Shown here: one piece after another, positions 45,906 to 55,647 of the stretch
Position numbering within the stretch: the first letter of the stretch is position 1
Layout of the letters: the number at the start of each line of letters is the position of its first letter
Assembly: GCA_964417875.1 (NCBI GenBank)
Contig: CAYQJU010000012.1
Coordinates: forward strand, 1-56,356
Reading direction: 5' to 3'
Source of the DNA: ZC4RG30 sp964417875
GTDB lineage: Bacteria; Pseudomonadota; Gammaproteobacteria; Steroidobacterales; Steroidobacteraceae
DNA: 56,356 nucleotides
Translations under genes and position numbers: made by a program
Notes under the pieces: model-generated
The model's database searches: none
The model's input: only the letters and a program-made list of their open reading frames with translations
What the model was told of the DNA's origin: nothing

Positions 45906-47632
45906 GCCAGCGATCCCGGCGCGTGATGGCGCGACCCCTGCCCGACGACCTGCAACTGCCCGGCGAGCTGCCGCCGCTGCTGCGCAGGATCTATGCCGCC
46001 CGGCGCGTCCGCGATGGCGCCGAGCTCGTCACGGACCTCGCCGCAATGCTGCCGGTGGGCACACTGGCCCATGTGCGCGATGCCGCGGCACTGCTGCTGC
46101 GCCATCGTGAAGAACGCATGCTGATCGTCGGTGACTTCGATGCCGATGGCGCCACCAGCACCGCACTGATGATGCATGCGCTGCGCGAGTGGGGTTTCAC
46201 GCAGGTGGACTTCCTCGTGCCCGACCGCTTCCGCCTGGGCTACGGCCTGACGCCGGGCCTGGTCGAGCAGGCGAGGCTGCGCAGTCCGCGGCTGATCGTG
46301 ACGGTGGACAACGGCATCTGCGGCTTCGAAGGCGTCGCGGCGGCGCGTGCCGCCGGCATCGAGGTGCTGGTCACCGACCATCATCTGCCGGCCGACGCGC
46401 TGCCGGATGCCACGGTGATCGTGAATCCGAACCTGCCGGGCAGCAGCTTCGGCAGTCGCGCGCTGGCCGGTGTCGGGGTGGCCTTCTATGTGCTGGCGGC
46501 GTTGCAGCGGCTGATGCAGGAGCAGGGCGTGTTTCCCGCGGGCGCAAGGCCGGTGAGCCACTGGCTCGACCTGGTGGCGCTGGGCACCGTGGCTGATGTG
46601 GTGCCGCTGGATGCCAACAACCGCGTGCTGGTGGCGCAGGGCCTGCGGCGCATGCGTGCCGGTTTTTGTGTGCCCGGCATTGCCGCGCTGGCCGAGGTGG
46701 CACGCCGCGAACTCTCCGGCATCGTCGCCACCGACCTTGGCTTCTCGATCGGCCCGCGCCTGAATGCCGCCGGCCGTCTGGATGACATGAGCATCGGCAT
46801 CCGCTGCCTGCTGGCGAGGGATGCCGCCGAGGCCCGTGCACTCGCCGCGCAGCTGGATGAGCTGAACCGCGAGCGCCGGCGCATCGAGGGCGACATGCAG
46901 GAACAGGCGATGGCGGCGATCCGCGGTCTTGCCGACTGGCAGCAGGGCGATCGCCATGCGGGAATCACGCTGTTTGATCCCGGCTGGCACCAGGGCGTGG
47001 TGGGACTGGTGGCCAGCCGCATCCGCGAACGCACCGGCCGTCCCGTGGCGGCCTTTGCAGTCTGTGACAGTGGCGATGAACTGCGCGGTTCCGCCCGTTC
47101 GATTCCCGGCGTGCACGTGCGCGATGTGCTTGAGTCGGTGTCCTCGCGCAATCCGGGGCTGGTGCTGCGCTTCGGCGGTCATGCGATGGCCGCGGGGCTC
47201 ACCATCCGCCTGCCGGACCTGGACCGCTTCGCTCGCGCCTTCGATGCAGCGGTGGCCGAGAGCCTGCGACTGGTCGAACCCGATGATGTGGTGTGGACGG
47301 ATGGCGAACTGGCCGAACCTGAGATCTGCCTTGCCACCGCGCAGATGCTGCGCGATGCCGGTCCCTGGGGGCAGGCCTTCCCCGAACCCTGCTTCCATGG
47401 CGATTTCGACATCGAGTCGCCGCGCGTTGTGGGCGAGAAGCATGTGAAGTGCTGGCTGCGTCCGGCCGGCACACGCGCGCGCTTCGATGCCATCGCCTTC
47501 AACCTGCTCGATGGCGAGCGCTGGTCCGAACCCCCGAGTGGCCGCCTGCGGCTGGCCTACCGCCTGGACATCAACCACTGGCAGGGCGAGCGGCGCCTGC
47601 AGCTGCTGATCGAGCACCTGGAAATGCCTTAG
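45902..47632 (+). CDS. recJ: Single-stranded-DNA-specific exonuclease RecJ
   Basis: A 5'-3' exonuclease in recombination and mismatch repair. The 576-residue protein has DHH-family motifs: VGDFDADGATSTALM, VTVDNGICG, VTDHHLPAD and VALGTVADVVPL. The DHHA1 and RecJ-specific parts include GPRLNAAGRLDD and FGGHAMAAGLTI. ATG 45902 overlaps the previous stop (ATGA). prfB begins 35 bp after its stop. Confidence 0.97.
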   Translation: MSQRSRRVMARPLPDDLQLPGELPPLLRRIYAARRVRDGAELVTDLAAMLPVGTLAHVRDAAALLLRHREERMLIVGDFDADGATSTALMMHALREWGFTQVDFLVPDRFRLGYGLTPGLVEQARLRSPRLIVTVDNGICGFEGVAAARAAGIEVLVTDHHLPADALPDATVIVNPNLPGSSFGSRALAGVGVAFYVLAALQRLMQEQGVFPAGARPVSHWLDLVALGTVADVVPLDANNRVLVAQGLRRMRAGFCVPGIAALAEVARRELSGIVATDLGFSIGPRLNAAGRLDDMSIGIRCLLARDAAEARALAAQLDELNRERRRIEGDMQEQAMAAIRGLADWQQGDRHAGITLFDPGWHQGVVGLVASRIRERTGRPVAAFAVCDSGDELRGSARSIPGVHVRDVLESVSSRNPGLVLRFGGHAMAAGLTIRLPDLDRFARAFDAAVAESLRLVEPDDVVWTDGELAEPEICLATAQMLRDAGPWGQAFPEPCFHGDFDIESPRVVGEKHVKCWLRPAGTRARFDAIAFNLLDGERWSEPPSGRLRLAYRLDINHWQGERRLQLLIEHLEMP

Positions 47633-47667
47633 AATTCCGCGCTTCCCCCGCTCCCACTGGATGCTCC

Positions 47668-48769
47668 ATGCCTGTCGAGACCGCATTGATCCGAAAGAAC
47701 CTGCGTGACATGGCCGACCGTGCCGCCTCGTTACGGGGGTTTCTTTGACTACGATGCCAAGAAGGAGCGCCTGGAAGAGGTCATCCGCGAGCTGGAGGTT
47801 CCGGAAGTCTGGAACCAGCCGGAGCGTGCGCAGGAACTGGGCCGCGAGCGAGCGCGGCTGAGCGCCGCGCTGGAGCAGCTGGATGAGGCCGGCGCCGCGC
47901 TGGCCAATGCCAGCGAGCTGCTGGAGATGGCCGAGGCCGAGGACGACGCCGGCGCCATCACCGACATCGAGCGCGAGATGCCGCAGCTGGAGGCGCGCGT
48001 GCGCGAGCTGGAGTTCCGCCGGATGTTCCGCGGCGAGATGGACCCGCGCGGCGCATACCTCGACATCCAGGCCGGTGCGGGCGGCACCGAGGCGCAGGAC
48101 TGGGCGCAGATGCTGATGCGCATGTACCTGCGCTGGGGCGCGCACCGCGGCTTCAAGACCGAGGTGCTCGATGCCAACGACGGCGAGGTGGCCGGCATCA
48201 AGAGCTGCACGATCTCCTTCGATGGCGACTACGCCTATGGCTGGCTGCGCACCGAGACCGGCGTGCACCGCCTGGTGCGCAAGAGCCCGTTCGATTCGGG
48301 CAACCGCCGCCATACCTCGTTCGCCTCGGTGTTCATCTCGCCGCAGGTCGACGAGGACATCAACATCGAGGTCAACCCGGCCGACATCGAGATGGATGTC
48401 TATCGTTCCAGCGGCGCTGGCGGCCAGCACGTGAACAAGACCGAATCGGCTGTGCGCCTGAAGCACGTGCCCACCGGCATCGTGGTGGCCTGCCAGACCG
48501 AGCGCAGCCAGCACAAGAACCGTGCCACCGCAATGAAGATGCTGAAGGCCAAGCTCTATGAGCTCGAGGTCAACAAGCGCAATGCCGCAGCCAAGGTGCT
48601 GGAGGACTCCAAGTCGGATGTGAGCTGGGGCAACCAGATCCGCTCCTATGTGCTCGACCAGTCGCGCATCAAGGACCTGCGCACCAATGTCGAGGTGGGC
48701 GCCACCGACAAGGTGCTCGACGGCGACCTCGATCCATTCATGGAAGCCAGCCTGAAGGCGGGACTGTAA
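47668..48769 (+). CDS. prfB: Peptide chain release factor 2, made by programmed +1 frameshift
   Basis: RF2 reads UAA and UGA stops. ATG 47668 opens a 26-codon frame (ending SLRGFL) that stops at TGA 47746-47748; a +1 shift at CTT then continues to 48769, giving 366 residues (E. coli 365). The tripeptide anticodon SPF is in VRKSPFDSGN and the catalytic GGQ is in SGAGGQHVNKTESAV. The shift makes synthesis self-regulating: low RF2 lets the shift happen. prfB-lysS follows recJ with only 2 bp to lysS. Confidence 0.98.
47734..47749 (+). promoter_or_regulatory. prfB programmed +1 frameshift site
   Basis: CGG GGG TTT CTT TGA C: a G-rich Shine-Dalgarno-like stretch sits three bases before the slippery CTT and in-frame TGA, the same spacing as in E. 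coli. Skipping T47746 places GAC in frame. Confidence 0.95.
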
Positions 48770-48771
48770 CG

Positions 48772-50309
<1,538 letters not shown>

Positions 50310-50313
<4 letters not shown>

Positions 50314-50527
50314 CCAGCGCGCCGCCGGCACTGGTCGCGGCCAACCCGGCACGGCCCATCAATCGGCGTCATCGAGCCGGGCGCCGCGGCCGCCGTCGCG
50401 GCCGGTGGCGAGGCCCGCCGTGTGCCGCTTCCTGGTCACCGACGGCGAGGAGCGCTTCGCGCGCATCGGGCCCACCTTCCTCGGGCGCGGGATCCGCGCA
50501 GCCGAGATCGAGCGGGTGAACCTGTAG
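50310..50527 (+). pseudogene. Small frame-disrupted gene after lysS
   Basis: ATG 50310 overlaps the lysS stop (ATGA) and reads MTSAPPALVAANPARPI; the next frame continues GVIEPGAAAAVAAGGEARRV; the third continues RFLVTDGEERFARIGPTFLG and ends at TAG 50525-50527. The total length, 218 bp, equals 72 codons plus two bases, as two +1 shifts require. The last part has natural protein composition and nearly all G or C at third positions. It may be a decayed gene, an assembly error, or a real 35-40 residue gene from GTG 50405 or 50420. I do not recognise the family. Confidence 0.35.
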
Positions 50528-50617
50528 CCGCAGACCGGGCAATGCGTCCTTCCGCCTGCCGCGGATTCGCGGCACCATTGGACGCTAAGGGAGTCTTTCC
50601 GCGTCGAGGGCCGAATC

Positions 50618-51187
50618 GTGGGATCCACAGCAACGCGCATGGCGGCACTGGGTGCCGCGCTCCTGCTGGCCGCCTGTGCCAGCAATCCGCCACCGCCGCA
50701 GCCGTTCATCGCAGGTCCTGCGCCCGGCGAACTGATCCACGAGGATTCGGGCATCCATTTCCCGGCGCGCATCGGCTCCTTCGCGCGCTTCACCGGGCAC
50801 CAGTACGACGCGCATGGCCGCGATATCTCGGTGGGCTACAACGGCGACATTCCGTCGGTGGTGACGGTCTATGTATTTCCCACCGGGGGCCAGGACATCG
50901 AGGCGGCGCTGGTGGCGCAAAGCGCCGATGTGCTGACCGCCTATCCGGATGCACGCGTCACCGACCGTCGCACCGTCGAGGTGACCCCGGGGGAAATTCC
51001 GGCCGAGGCTGTGTCGTTCGCGTTCTCGGCGATGTTCCAAGGCCGGCAGCAGCCGGTGCACTCGGAGCTGGTGCTGGCGCGGCATGGCGATCGCTTCATC
51101 AAGTACCGCATCACCTATCCGCTCGAGCTTGCCGACCTGGCCGCGGCGGACTCCGGCAAGTTCCTGCAGCGATTCGCCTGGCCCTGA
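50618..51187 (+). CDS. Lipoprotein of unknown function
   Basis: A 189-residue protein with a lipoprotein signal (RMAALGAALLLAACAS, lipobox LAAC). The mature part contains HEDSGIHFPARIGSFARF, TVYVFPTGGQDIEAALVAQ and SELVLARHGDRFIKYRITYP, an alpha/beta-looking domain I cannot name. GTG 50618 has GAGGG upstream; ATG 50639 is an alternative that trims seven residues. It stands 90 bp after the disrupted gene and just before the protease gene. Confidence 0.75.
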   Translation: MGSTATRMAALGAALLLAACASNPPPPQPFIAGPAPGELIHEDSGIHFPARIGSFARFTGHQYDAHGRDISVGYNGDIPSVVTVYVFPTGGQDIEAALVAQSADVLTAYPDARVTDRRTVEVTPGEIPAEAVSFAFSAMFQGRQQPVHSELVLARHGDRFIKYRITYPLELADLAAADSGKFLQRFAWP

Positions 51188-51244
51188 GAGGGCACGCGGC
51201 CCGGAGGGTTCGAGGCCTGCGGGCGGTTTCGTTAAGATGACCGC

Positions 51245-52783
51245 ATGGCATTTGCCGGCCTTCGTCACGTGATCCGCATCGCAACCCTTGCTGCCCTGAT
51301 CGGTTTCGCCGGCCCGGGCGCGATCAGCGCCGAGCCGGAGCGCTCTCCGCCGGCCCGTCCTGCCGCCGAAGATGCCACTCCCGCCGAATCCGGGCTGGGC
51401 GAAGACGACCTGCCGCCGGCCGCGGCAGACGCCCCGGAAGGCGAGGAAGAGACGCTTCCCGACCCGCCGGCGCCCGCTCCGCCCGAGCAGCGCATCACCG
51501 AAGAGGGCGAGCTGATCCGTGCCGAGGAGGTCGAGGAACCGGATCTCGCCGAGCTGCCGCTGTCCAATGCGGCGCGCGTGCGGCTGGATGCGGCGCGCGC
51601 CTCGGTGGTGCTGGTGCGCGGCTTCTTTGGCGATGCGGCCAGCAGCGCCTTCCACGGCACCGGCTTCGTGGTCGATGCCGAGGGCTTCATCGTCACCAAT
51701 TACCACGTGGTTTCCGAAGCGGTGCTGCATCCCCGGCGCTTCCGCCTGGAATACCTGACTTCAGATGGCCGACGCGGCCGGCTGCGCGTGTATGCGGTGG
51801 ATGTGCGCAATGACCTGGCGGTGGTGAAACCCGAGGACGACCTGGGCCTGCCGCCGCTGCGCATCCGCACCGACATTCCGCGCCCCGGTGCGCGCGCCTA
51901 TTCGATCGGCTTTCCGCTGAACCTGGGACTGACCATCACCGAGGGCGTGGCCAATGGCGTGGTGGCCAGTGGCTTCGAGCAGCGCATCCACTATACCGGC
52001 GCGATCAACAGCGGCATGTCCGGCGGGCCGGCACTGGATGCCGGCGGCACGGTGTATGGCGTGAACGTGTCGGTGGTGGCGGGGCGCCAGCTGGTGGGTT
52101 TCGTGGTGCCCGCGCGGCACATCGGGCCGCTGCTGCGGCGGGCCATCGTGCCGCTGGACGAGGCGCGCAGCCCGACGCAGCTGCGCGGCATGATCGCCCA
52201 GCAGGCACTGGCCTTCGAGCAGGCGGTGCTCGATCCCTGGCCGCAGGATTCGCAGTCGCAGGCGGCGCGCTCGCAGTCGCTGTTCGGCTACCAGCTTCCC
52301 ACGCGCATCGGTCCGGCCTTCGACTGCACCACCACCGGCAGCAGCGAGGCGCGCGAGGGCCTGCAGACCGAGACCGTGTCCTGTTCGGCGCGCACCGGCG
52401 TGCTGCTGCTGCTCGACCTGGAGGTGGGCAATGTTTCCTTCCAGCATCGCGTGGTGCGCGCGCCCGGTCTGCATGCGCTGCAGTTCGCGCGGCGCGTGGA
52501 CGACATCGCCGCGGGCCTCGTGCGCCAGGGATCCGCGCGGCATGTGGCGCCGTTTGCCTGCCGCAATGCGCTGGTGGCGCTCGATGGGTTTGACGCGCGC
52601 ATCAGCACCTGCGCGCGCCAGTATCGCCTGTTCGCCGGCCTCTATGACCTGGCGATCACCGTCACCAGCCTCAACAGCACCGAGCAGGCGGTGGTCAGCC
52701 AGCTCGACCTGCGCGGGGTGAGTTTCGAGTCCGGCATGCAGTTCGTGCGACGCTACCTGGGAGCCATGCAGTGGAACCCGTGA
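51245..52783 (+). CDS. Secreted trypsin-like serine protease (S1C/HtrA-type fold)
   Basis: A 512-residue protein with an N-terminal signal peptide (to about residue 29), an acidic Pro/Glu-rich linker (30-100), a chymotrypsin-fold domain (about 105-300) with catalytic His154 (TNYHVVS), Asp190 (DVRNDLAVV) and Ser259 (NSGMSGGPAL), and a C-terminal domain of about 200 residues. That last domain has four spaced Cys residues and no recognisable PDZ. HtrA proteases normally carry PDZ domains, so this is a different architecture. The end overlaps the FHA gene by 13 bp. Confidence 0.85.
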   Translation: MAFAGLRHVIRIATLAALIGFAGPGAISAEPERSPPARPAAEDATPAESGLGEDDLPPAAADAPEGEEETLPDPPAPAPPEQRITEEGELIRAEEVEEPDLAELPLSNAARVRLDAARASVVLVRGFFGDAASSAFHGTGFVVDAEGFIVTNYHVVSEAVLHPRRFRLEYLTSDGRRGRLRVYAVDVRNDLAVVKPEDDLGLPPLRIRTDIPRPGARAYSIGFPLNLGLTITEGVANGVVASGFEQRIHYTGAINSGMSGGPALDAGGTVYGVNVSVVAGRQLVGFVVPARHIGPLLRRAIVPLDEARSPTQLRGMIAQQALAFEQAVLDPWPQDSQSQAARSQSLFGYQLPTRIGPAFDCTTTGSSEAREGLQTETVSCSARTGVLLLLDLEVGNVSFQHRVVRAPGLHALQFARRVDDIAAGLVRQGSARHVAPFACRNALVALDGFDARISTCARQYRLFAGLYDLAITVTSLNSTEQAVVSQLDLRGVSFESGMQFVRRYLGAMQWNP

Positions 52784-53763
52784 TGCTGCTGGAGGTACTG
52801 GACGACCACGGCGATGTGGTGCTGCGCCAGCGCATCATCGGCGCAGACAGCCAGTGCCGCATCGGCCGCAGCCTGGGCTGCGACATCCCCATCGATGATC
52901 CGTTTGCCGCCGCCGATCACGCGCTGCTCACCCTGCGCGATGACGGGCGCGTGCATGTGCAGGACCGGGGCACCCGCAATGGCATCAGCCTCGACGGTCG
53001 CCGCATCGACCGGCAGCAGGGCGTGGTGCTCGGCGGCGGCGAGCTGTGCATCGGGCGCACGCGCGTACGGGTGCGCACCAGCAGCGAATCGCTGGCGCCG
53101 GAGCGGCTGTTCCGCCGCGACCTGCTGCAGGTCTATCGCACGCCGATCGCGGCCGTGGGAGTGCTGCTGTGCATGGCCTTTGCCTGCTTCATGGCCTGGA
53201 TGACCCGGCCGGCGCAGGTGGCCGAGGCCGTACTGGTCGGACTGCTGGCCGCCGCCGCGGCGCTGGGGATCTGGGCCGGCGCATGGGCACTGGTATCGCG
53301 CCTCACGGTGGGCGCATGGCAGCTGCGCATCCATCTGGCGCTGGCCTCGCTGTGCATCGCGCTGTGGGCGTGGGGCTACTGGCTGTATGGCGTGGCGATG
53401 TTCGCGCTGCAATGGCGCCGGCTGACGCCTGTGGCGCTGGCGCTGGCCGCGCTGATCGCCTTCATCGTGACCTGGCGTCACCTGCATTACGCCACACGCC
53501 TGCGGCGCATCCTCACCCTGGCGCTGGCGCTCGCCGCGCCGGTGCTGGGCGGCGGCGTGTGGTGGCTGGTGGACCAGCAGCTGGATCCGCGCACCGTCAA
53601 CCGCGTGGTGCAGGGTCCGCCGATCCAGCCGCCCTCGGTGCGCGTGTCACCGAGCCTCGACCTGAACGACTACCTCATCGATGCGGCGGAACTGAAGCGC
53701 GAGGCCAACCGCAACCGCCAGCAGTCATTGCTGGCATCGCCGATTCTCGACGAAGAGGACTGA
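52771..53763 (+). CDS. FHA-domain multi-pass membrane protein
   Basis: A 330-residue protein with an N-terminal FHA domain (residues about 5-102: IGRSLGCDIPI, His50 in ADHALLTL, RGTRNGISLDG) that would bind phosphothreonine on the cytoplasmic side. About five to six membrane segments (125-280) and a charged tail follow. GTG 52771 has GGGAG seven bases upstream; ATG 52783 (TGATG with the protease stop) is an alternative. Translation is probably coupled to the protease, so the two likely act together across the inner membrane. No kinase or phosphatase gene lies near. Confidence 0.85.
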   Translation: MEPVMLLEVLDDHGDVVLRQRIIGADSQCRIGRSLGCDIPIDDPFAAADHALLTLRDDGRVHVQDRGTRNGISLDGRRIDRQQGVVLGGGELCIGRTRVRVRTSSESLAPERLFRRDLLQVYRTPIAAVGVLLCMAFACFMAWMTRPAQVAEAVLVGLLAAAAALGIWAGAWALVSRLTVGAWQLRIHLALASLCIALWAWGYWLYGVAMFALQWRRLTPVALALAALIAFIVTWRHLHYATRLRRILTLALALAAPVLGGGVWWLVDQQLDPRTVNRVVQGPPIQPPSVRVSPSLDLNDYLIDAAELKREANRNRQQSLLASPILDEED

Positions 53764-53773
53764 AGCCCCGGCT

Positions 53774-54643
53774 TCACGCACCACTGCCGTAGGGCAGCGG
53801 CAATGGCCTGCACTCGAGCATGGCGGCTTCCGCACCCGCCTCGGCGGTCACCGCTTCCGCCGACGGCCCCGGCGCCGTGGTCACTGCCAGGAATTCCTGC
53901 CCGCCGGCCTCACCGGGCGCGGCCATCACGATCTGTGCCGCGCGCCCGTCGGTCATCTGCACCCGCGCACCGGGCGCGAGCCATTCCTCCGAGCCGGTGC
54001 CGAAGCGCTGCATGCGGCGCTTCACCTGGCCGCGATAGTGCGAGCGCGCAATGACTTCCTGCCCGGTGTAGCAGCCCTTGCTGAAAGACACGGCATCGAG
54101 CAGGTCGAGGTTCAGCATCTGCGCGACGAACATGCCGCTGGTGGCGGCGCGCAGTTCCGGCAGCCCCGCGCGGATATCCTGCAGGCGCCAGTCATCGCGC
54201 GCCTCCGGATCACCCTCCGGCAGGGGCTCGCCGCGGGGCGCAACCACCATGTAGCGCTGTCCGTCCGCATCCATCGGCATCGACAGGCGCGTGCTCACCG
54301 CCGCGGCCGCGTCCGGTCCCCGGATGCCATAAATGCGCCAGCTGGTGGAAGCATCGGCGACCTGCACGCGCGCGCGCAGCACATAGCGAGCCAGCAGGTC
54401 GCGCACGGTTTCCGCCAGTTCCAGCGGCAGCACCAGCAGCATCTGGTCGGGCGCCACGCGCAGTACGCGCAGTACCGCAAGGCAGCGCCCCTGCGGATTG
54501 TGCAGGCCCGCCAGCAGCGCGCCGCTTTCCTCGATGCGCGTGATGTCCTGGGAAAGTTGTCCCTGGAGGAAATCGAGCGCATCGGCGCCGCGCACGCTGA
54601 TCGCGGTCAGGTCGTCGAGCTTTGTCAGTGAAAGTTCTGGCAT
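53774..54643 (-). CDS. ygfZ: Folate-binding protein YgfZ
   Basis: GcvT-like protein that helps make or repair Fe-S clusters with tetrahydrofolate. The 289-residue protein has the signature KGCYTGQEVIAR with the conserved Cys. Other features are LQGQLSQDIT near the N-terminus and a C-terminal OB-like part. It converges on the FHA gene (10-bp gap) and is divergent from the DUF1674-sdh operon, and succinate dehydrogenase needs Fe-S clusters. In E. coli ygfZ is divergent from sdhE, another SDH flavinylation factor. Confidence 0.92.
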   Translation of the reverse strand: MPELSLTKLDDLTAISVRGADALDFLQGQLSQDITRIEESGALLAGLHNPQGRCLAVLRVLRVAPDQMLLVLPLELAETVRDLLARYVLRARVQVADASTSWRIYGIRGPDAAAAVSTRLSMPMDADGQRYMVVAPRGEPLPEGDPEARDDWRLQDIRAGLPELRAATSGMFVAQMLNLDLLDAVSFSKGCYTGQEVIARSHYRGQVKRRMQRFGTGSEEWLAPGARVQMTDGRAAQIVMAAPGEAGGQEFLAVTTAPGPSAEAVTAEAGAEAAMLECRPLPLPYGSGA

Positions 54644-54650
54644 GTGTTAT
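54622..54650 (+). promoter_or_regulatory. Predicted promoter of the DUF1674-sdhCDA operon
   Basis: TTGTCA (54622-54627) and TGTTAT (54645-54650) are 17 bp apart. The -35 box matches consensus at five of six positions, the -10 at four. The box lies inside the start of ygfZ on the other strand. The start point near 54657 leaves a short leader before ATG 54682. Confidence 0.45.
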
Positions 54651-54681
54651 GAGCCGCAGCGGGCAGATTCTGGCACAATAC

Positions 54682-54849
54682 ATGCCCATGCAGCCTTTGG
54701 ATCAACAGCCGGGTGCTGCCACCCTGCCGCCCGCGCCCGCAGCAGCCGACCCGCCGCCCTCCCGCCCGAGGGAAACCGGTGGTCCGACCGGGCCGGAGCC
54801 CACTCGCTATGGCGACTGGGAACGCAAGGGCCGCTGCATCGATTTCTAG
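54682..54849 (+). CDS. DUF1674 / SDHAF4-like succinate dehydrogenase assembly factor
   Basis: A 55-residue protein whose C-terminus, EPTRYGDWERKGRCIDF, is the DUF1674 signature shared with mitochondrial SDHAF4, which binds flavinylated SdhA and aids its assembly. The N-terminal half is Pro/Ala-rich and disordered. ATG 54682 or 54688 are both possible; neither has a clear Shine-Dalgarno. It lies 13 bp before sdhC, a position that fits an assembly role. Confidence 0.85.
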   Translation: MPMQPLDQQPGAATLPPAPAAADPPPSRPRETGGPTGPEPTRYGDWERKGRCIDF

Positions 54850-54862
54850 GAAGGCATTCCAT

Positions 54863-55252
54863 ATGGCCTCGCGACCGCTTTCCCCGCATCTGTCCGTCTA
54901 TCGTTTCGCGTACACGATGACGCTGTCCATCCTGCACCGGGCCAGCGGCGTGCTGCTGAGTTTCGGGCTGCTGCTGCTGGTGGGGTGGATCGTGGCACTG
55001 GCGCAGGGCAGTGAGGCCTATTCCGGCTTCCTGCGCGTCGCCGCCAGCTGGCCGGTGAAGCTGGCGATGGCGCTGCTGCTGGTGGCCTTCACCTATCACT
55101 TTGCCAACGGCATCCGGCATCTGGTGTGGGATATGGGCAAGGGGCTCGAGCGACACCAGGCGCGTGCCAGCGCGCGGGTGGTGATCCTCTTCACGCTGCT
55201 GGTCTCGGCGGCGCTGCTCTACCTGTTCTTCGGCCGCGGAGGCACACCATGA
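54863..55252 (+). CDS. sdhC: Succinate dehydrogenase cytochrome b556 subunit
   Basis: One of two membrane anchors of complex II, carrying haem b and the quinone site. The 129-residue protein has three membrane segments; the family signature is LSVYRFAYTMTLSILHRASG and the haem-ligand region is YHFANGIRHLVWD. ATG 54863 starts at the conserved N-terminus. The stop overlaps sdhD (ATGA). Confidence 0.95.
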   Translation: MASRPLSPHLSVYRFAYTMTLSILHRASGVLLSFGLLLLVGWIVALAQGSEAYSGFLRVAASWPVKLAMALLLVAFTYHFANGIRHLVWDMGKGLERHQARASARVVILFTLLVSAALLYLFFGRGGTP

Positions 55253-55641
55253 AGGATGGCAGCCAGGCATTGAGCCGGGTGCTGGGCCTGGGCTCGGCGC
55301 ATGAGGGCGCGCACCACTGGCGCACGCAGCGGTTGACCGCGCTGGCCTTGCTGCTGCTGGCCCCCTGGCTGGTCGTTTCGCTGCTGTTGCAGCCGGATCT
55401 CGGCTACGCCTCGCTGCGCGCCTGGGCCGGCGGGCTGTTCAATGCCACGCTGCTGGCCTTGCTGGTGACCACGGCCTGCTGGCATTCGCAGCTCGGCGTG
55501 CAGGTGGTCATCGAAGACTATGTGAAGGGCTGGGCGCGCATGGCGAGCCTGGTGTTCAACGCCTTCGTCCATCTGCTGCTGGGCGCGCTGGGAGTGCTTT
55601 CCATCGTGCGCCTGGCGCTGGGTCCGCCTCTGCAGGGATAG
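55249..55641 (+). CDS. sdhD: Succinate dehydrogenase membrane anchor subunit
   Basis: Second membrane anchor of complex II. The 130-residue protein has three membrane segments and the family features GAHHWRTQRLTALALLLLAP and HSQLGVQVVIEDYVKG. It is coupled to sdhC by a four-base overlap and is followed after six bases by sdhA. Confidence 0.95.
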   Translation: MKDGSQALSRVLGLGSAHEGAHHWRTQRLTALALLLLAPWLVVSLLLQPDLGYASLRAWAGGLFNATLLALLVTTACWHSQLGVQVVIEDYVKGWARMASLVFNAFVHLLLGALGVLSIVRLALGPPLQG

Positions 55642-55647
55642 AACAAG

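Noticed and set aside
47630..47635. TAGAAT at the recJ stop as a prfB promoter
   Set aside because: The -10 resemblance is good but no acceptable -35 box lies 15-19 bp upstream.
45719..48514. A 931-codon minus-strand frame opposite recJ and prfB
   Set aside because: Antisense shadow of confirmed genes with low-complexity composition.
50359..50793. A minus-strand frame with a CPVCGYRF segment suggesting a zinc ribbon
   Set aside because: Only one CxxC pair, no partner pair, Arg/Ser/Pro-rich remainder, and it overlaps a lipoprotein gene and the disrupted gene antisense.
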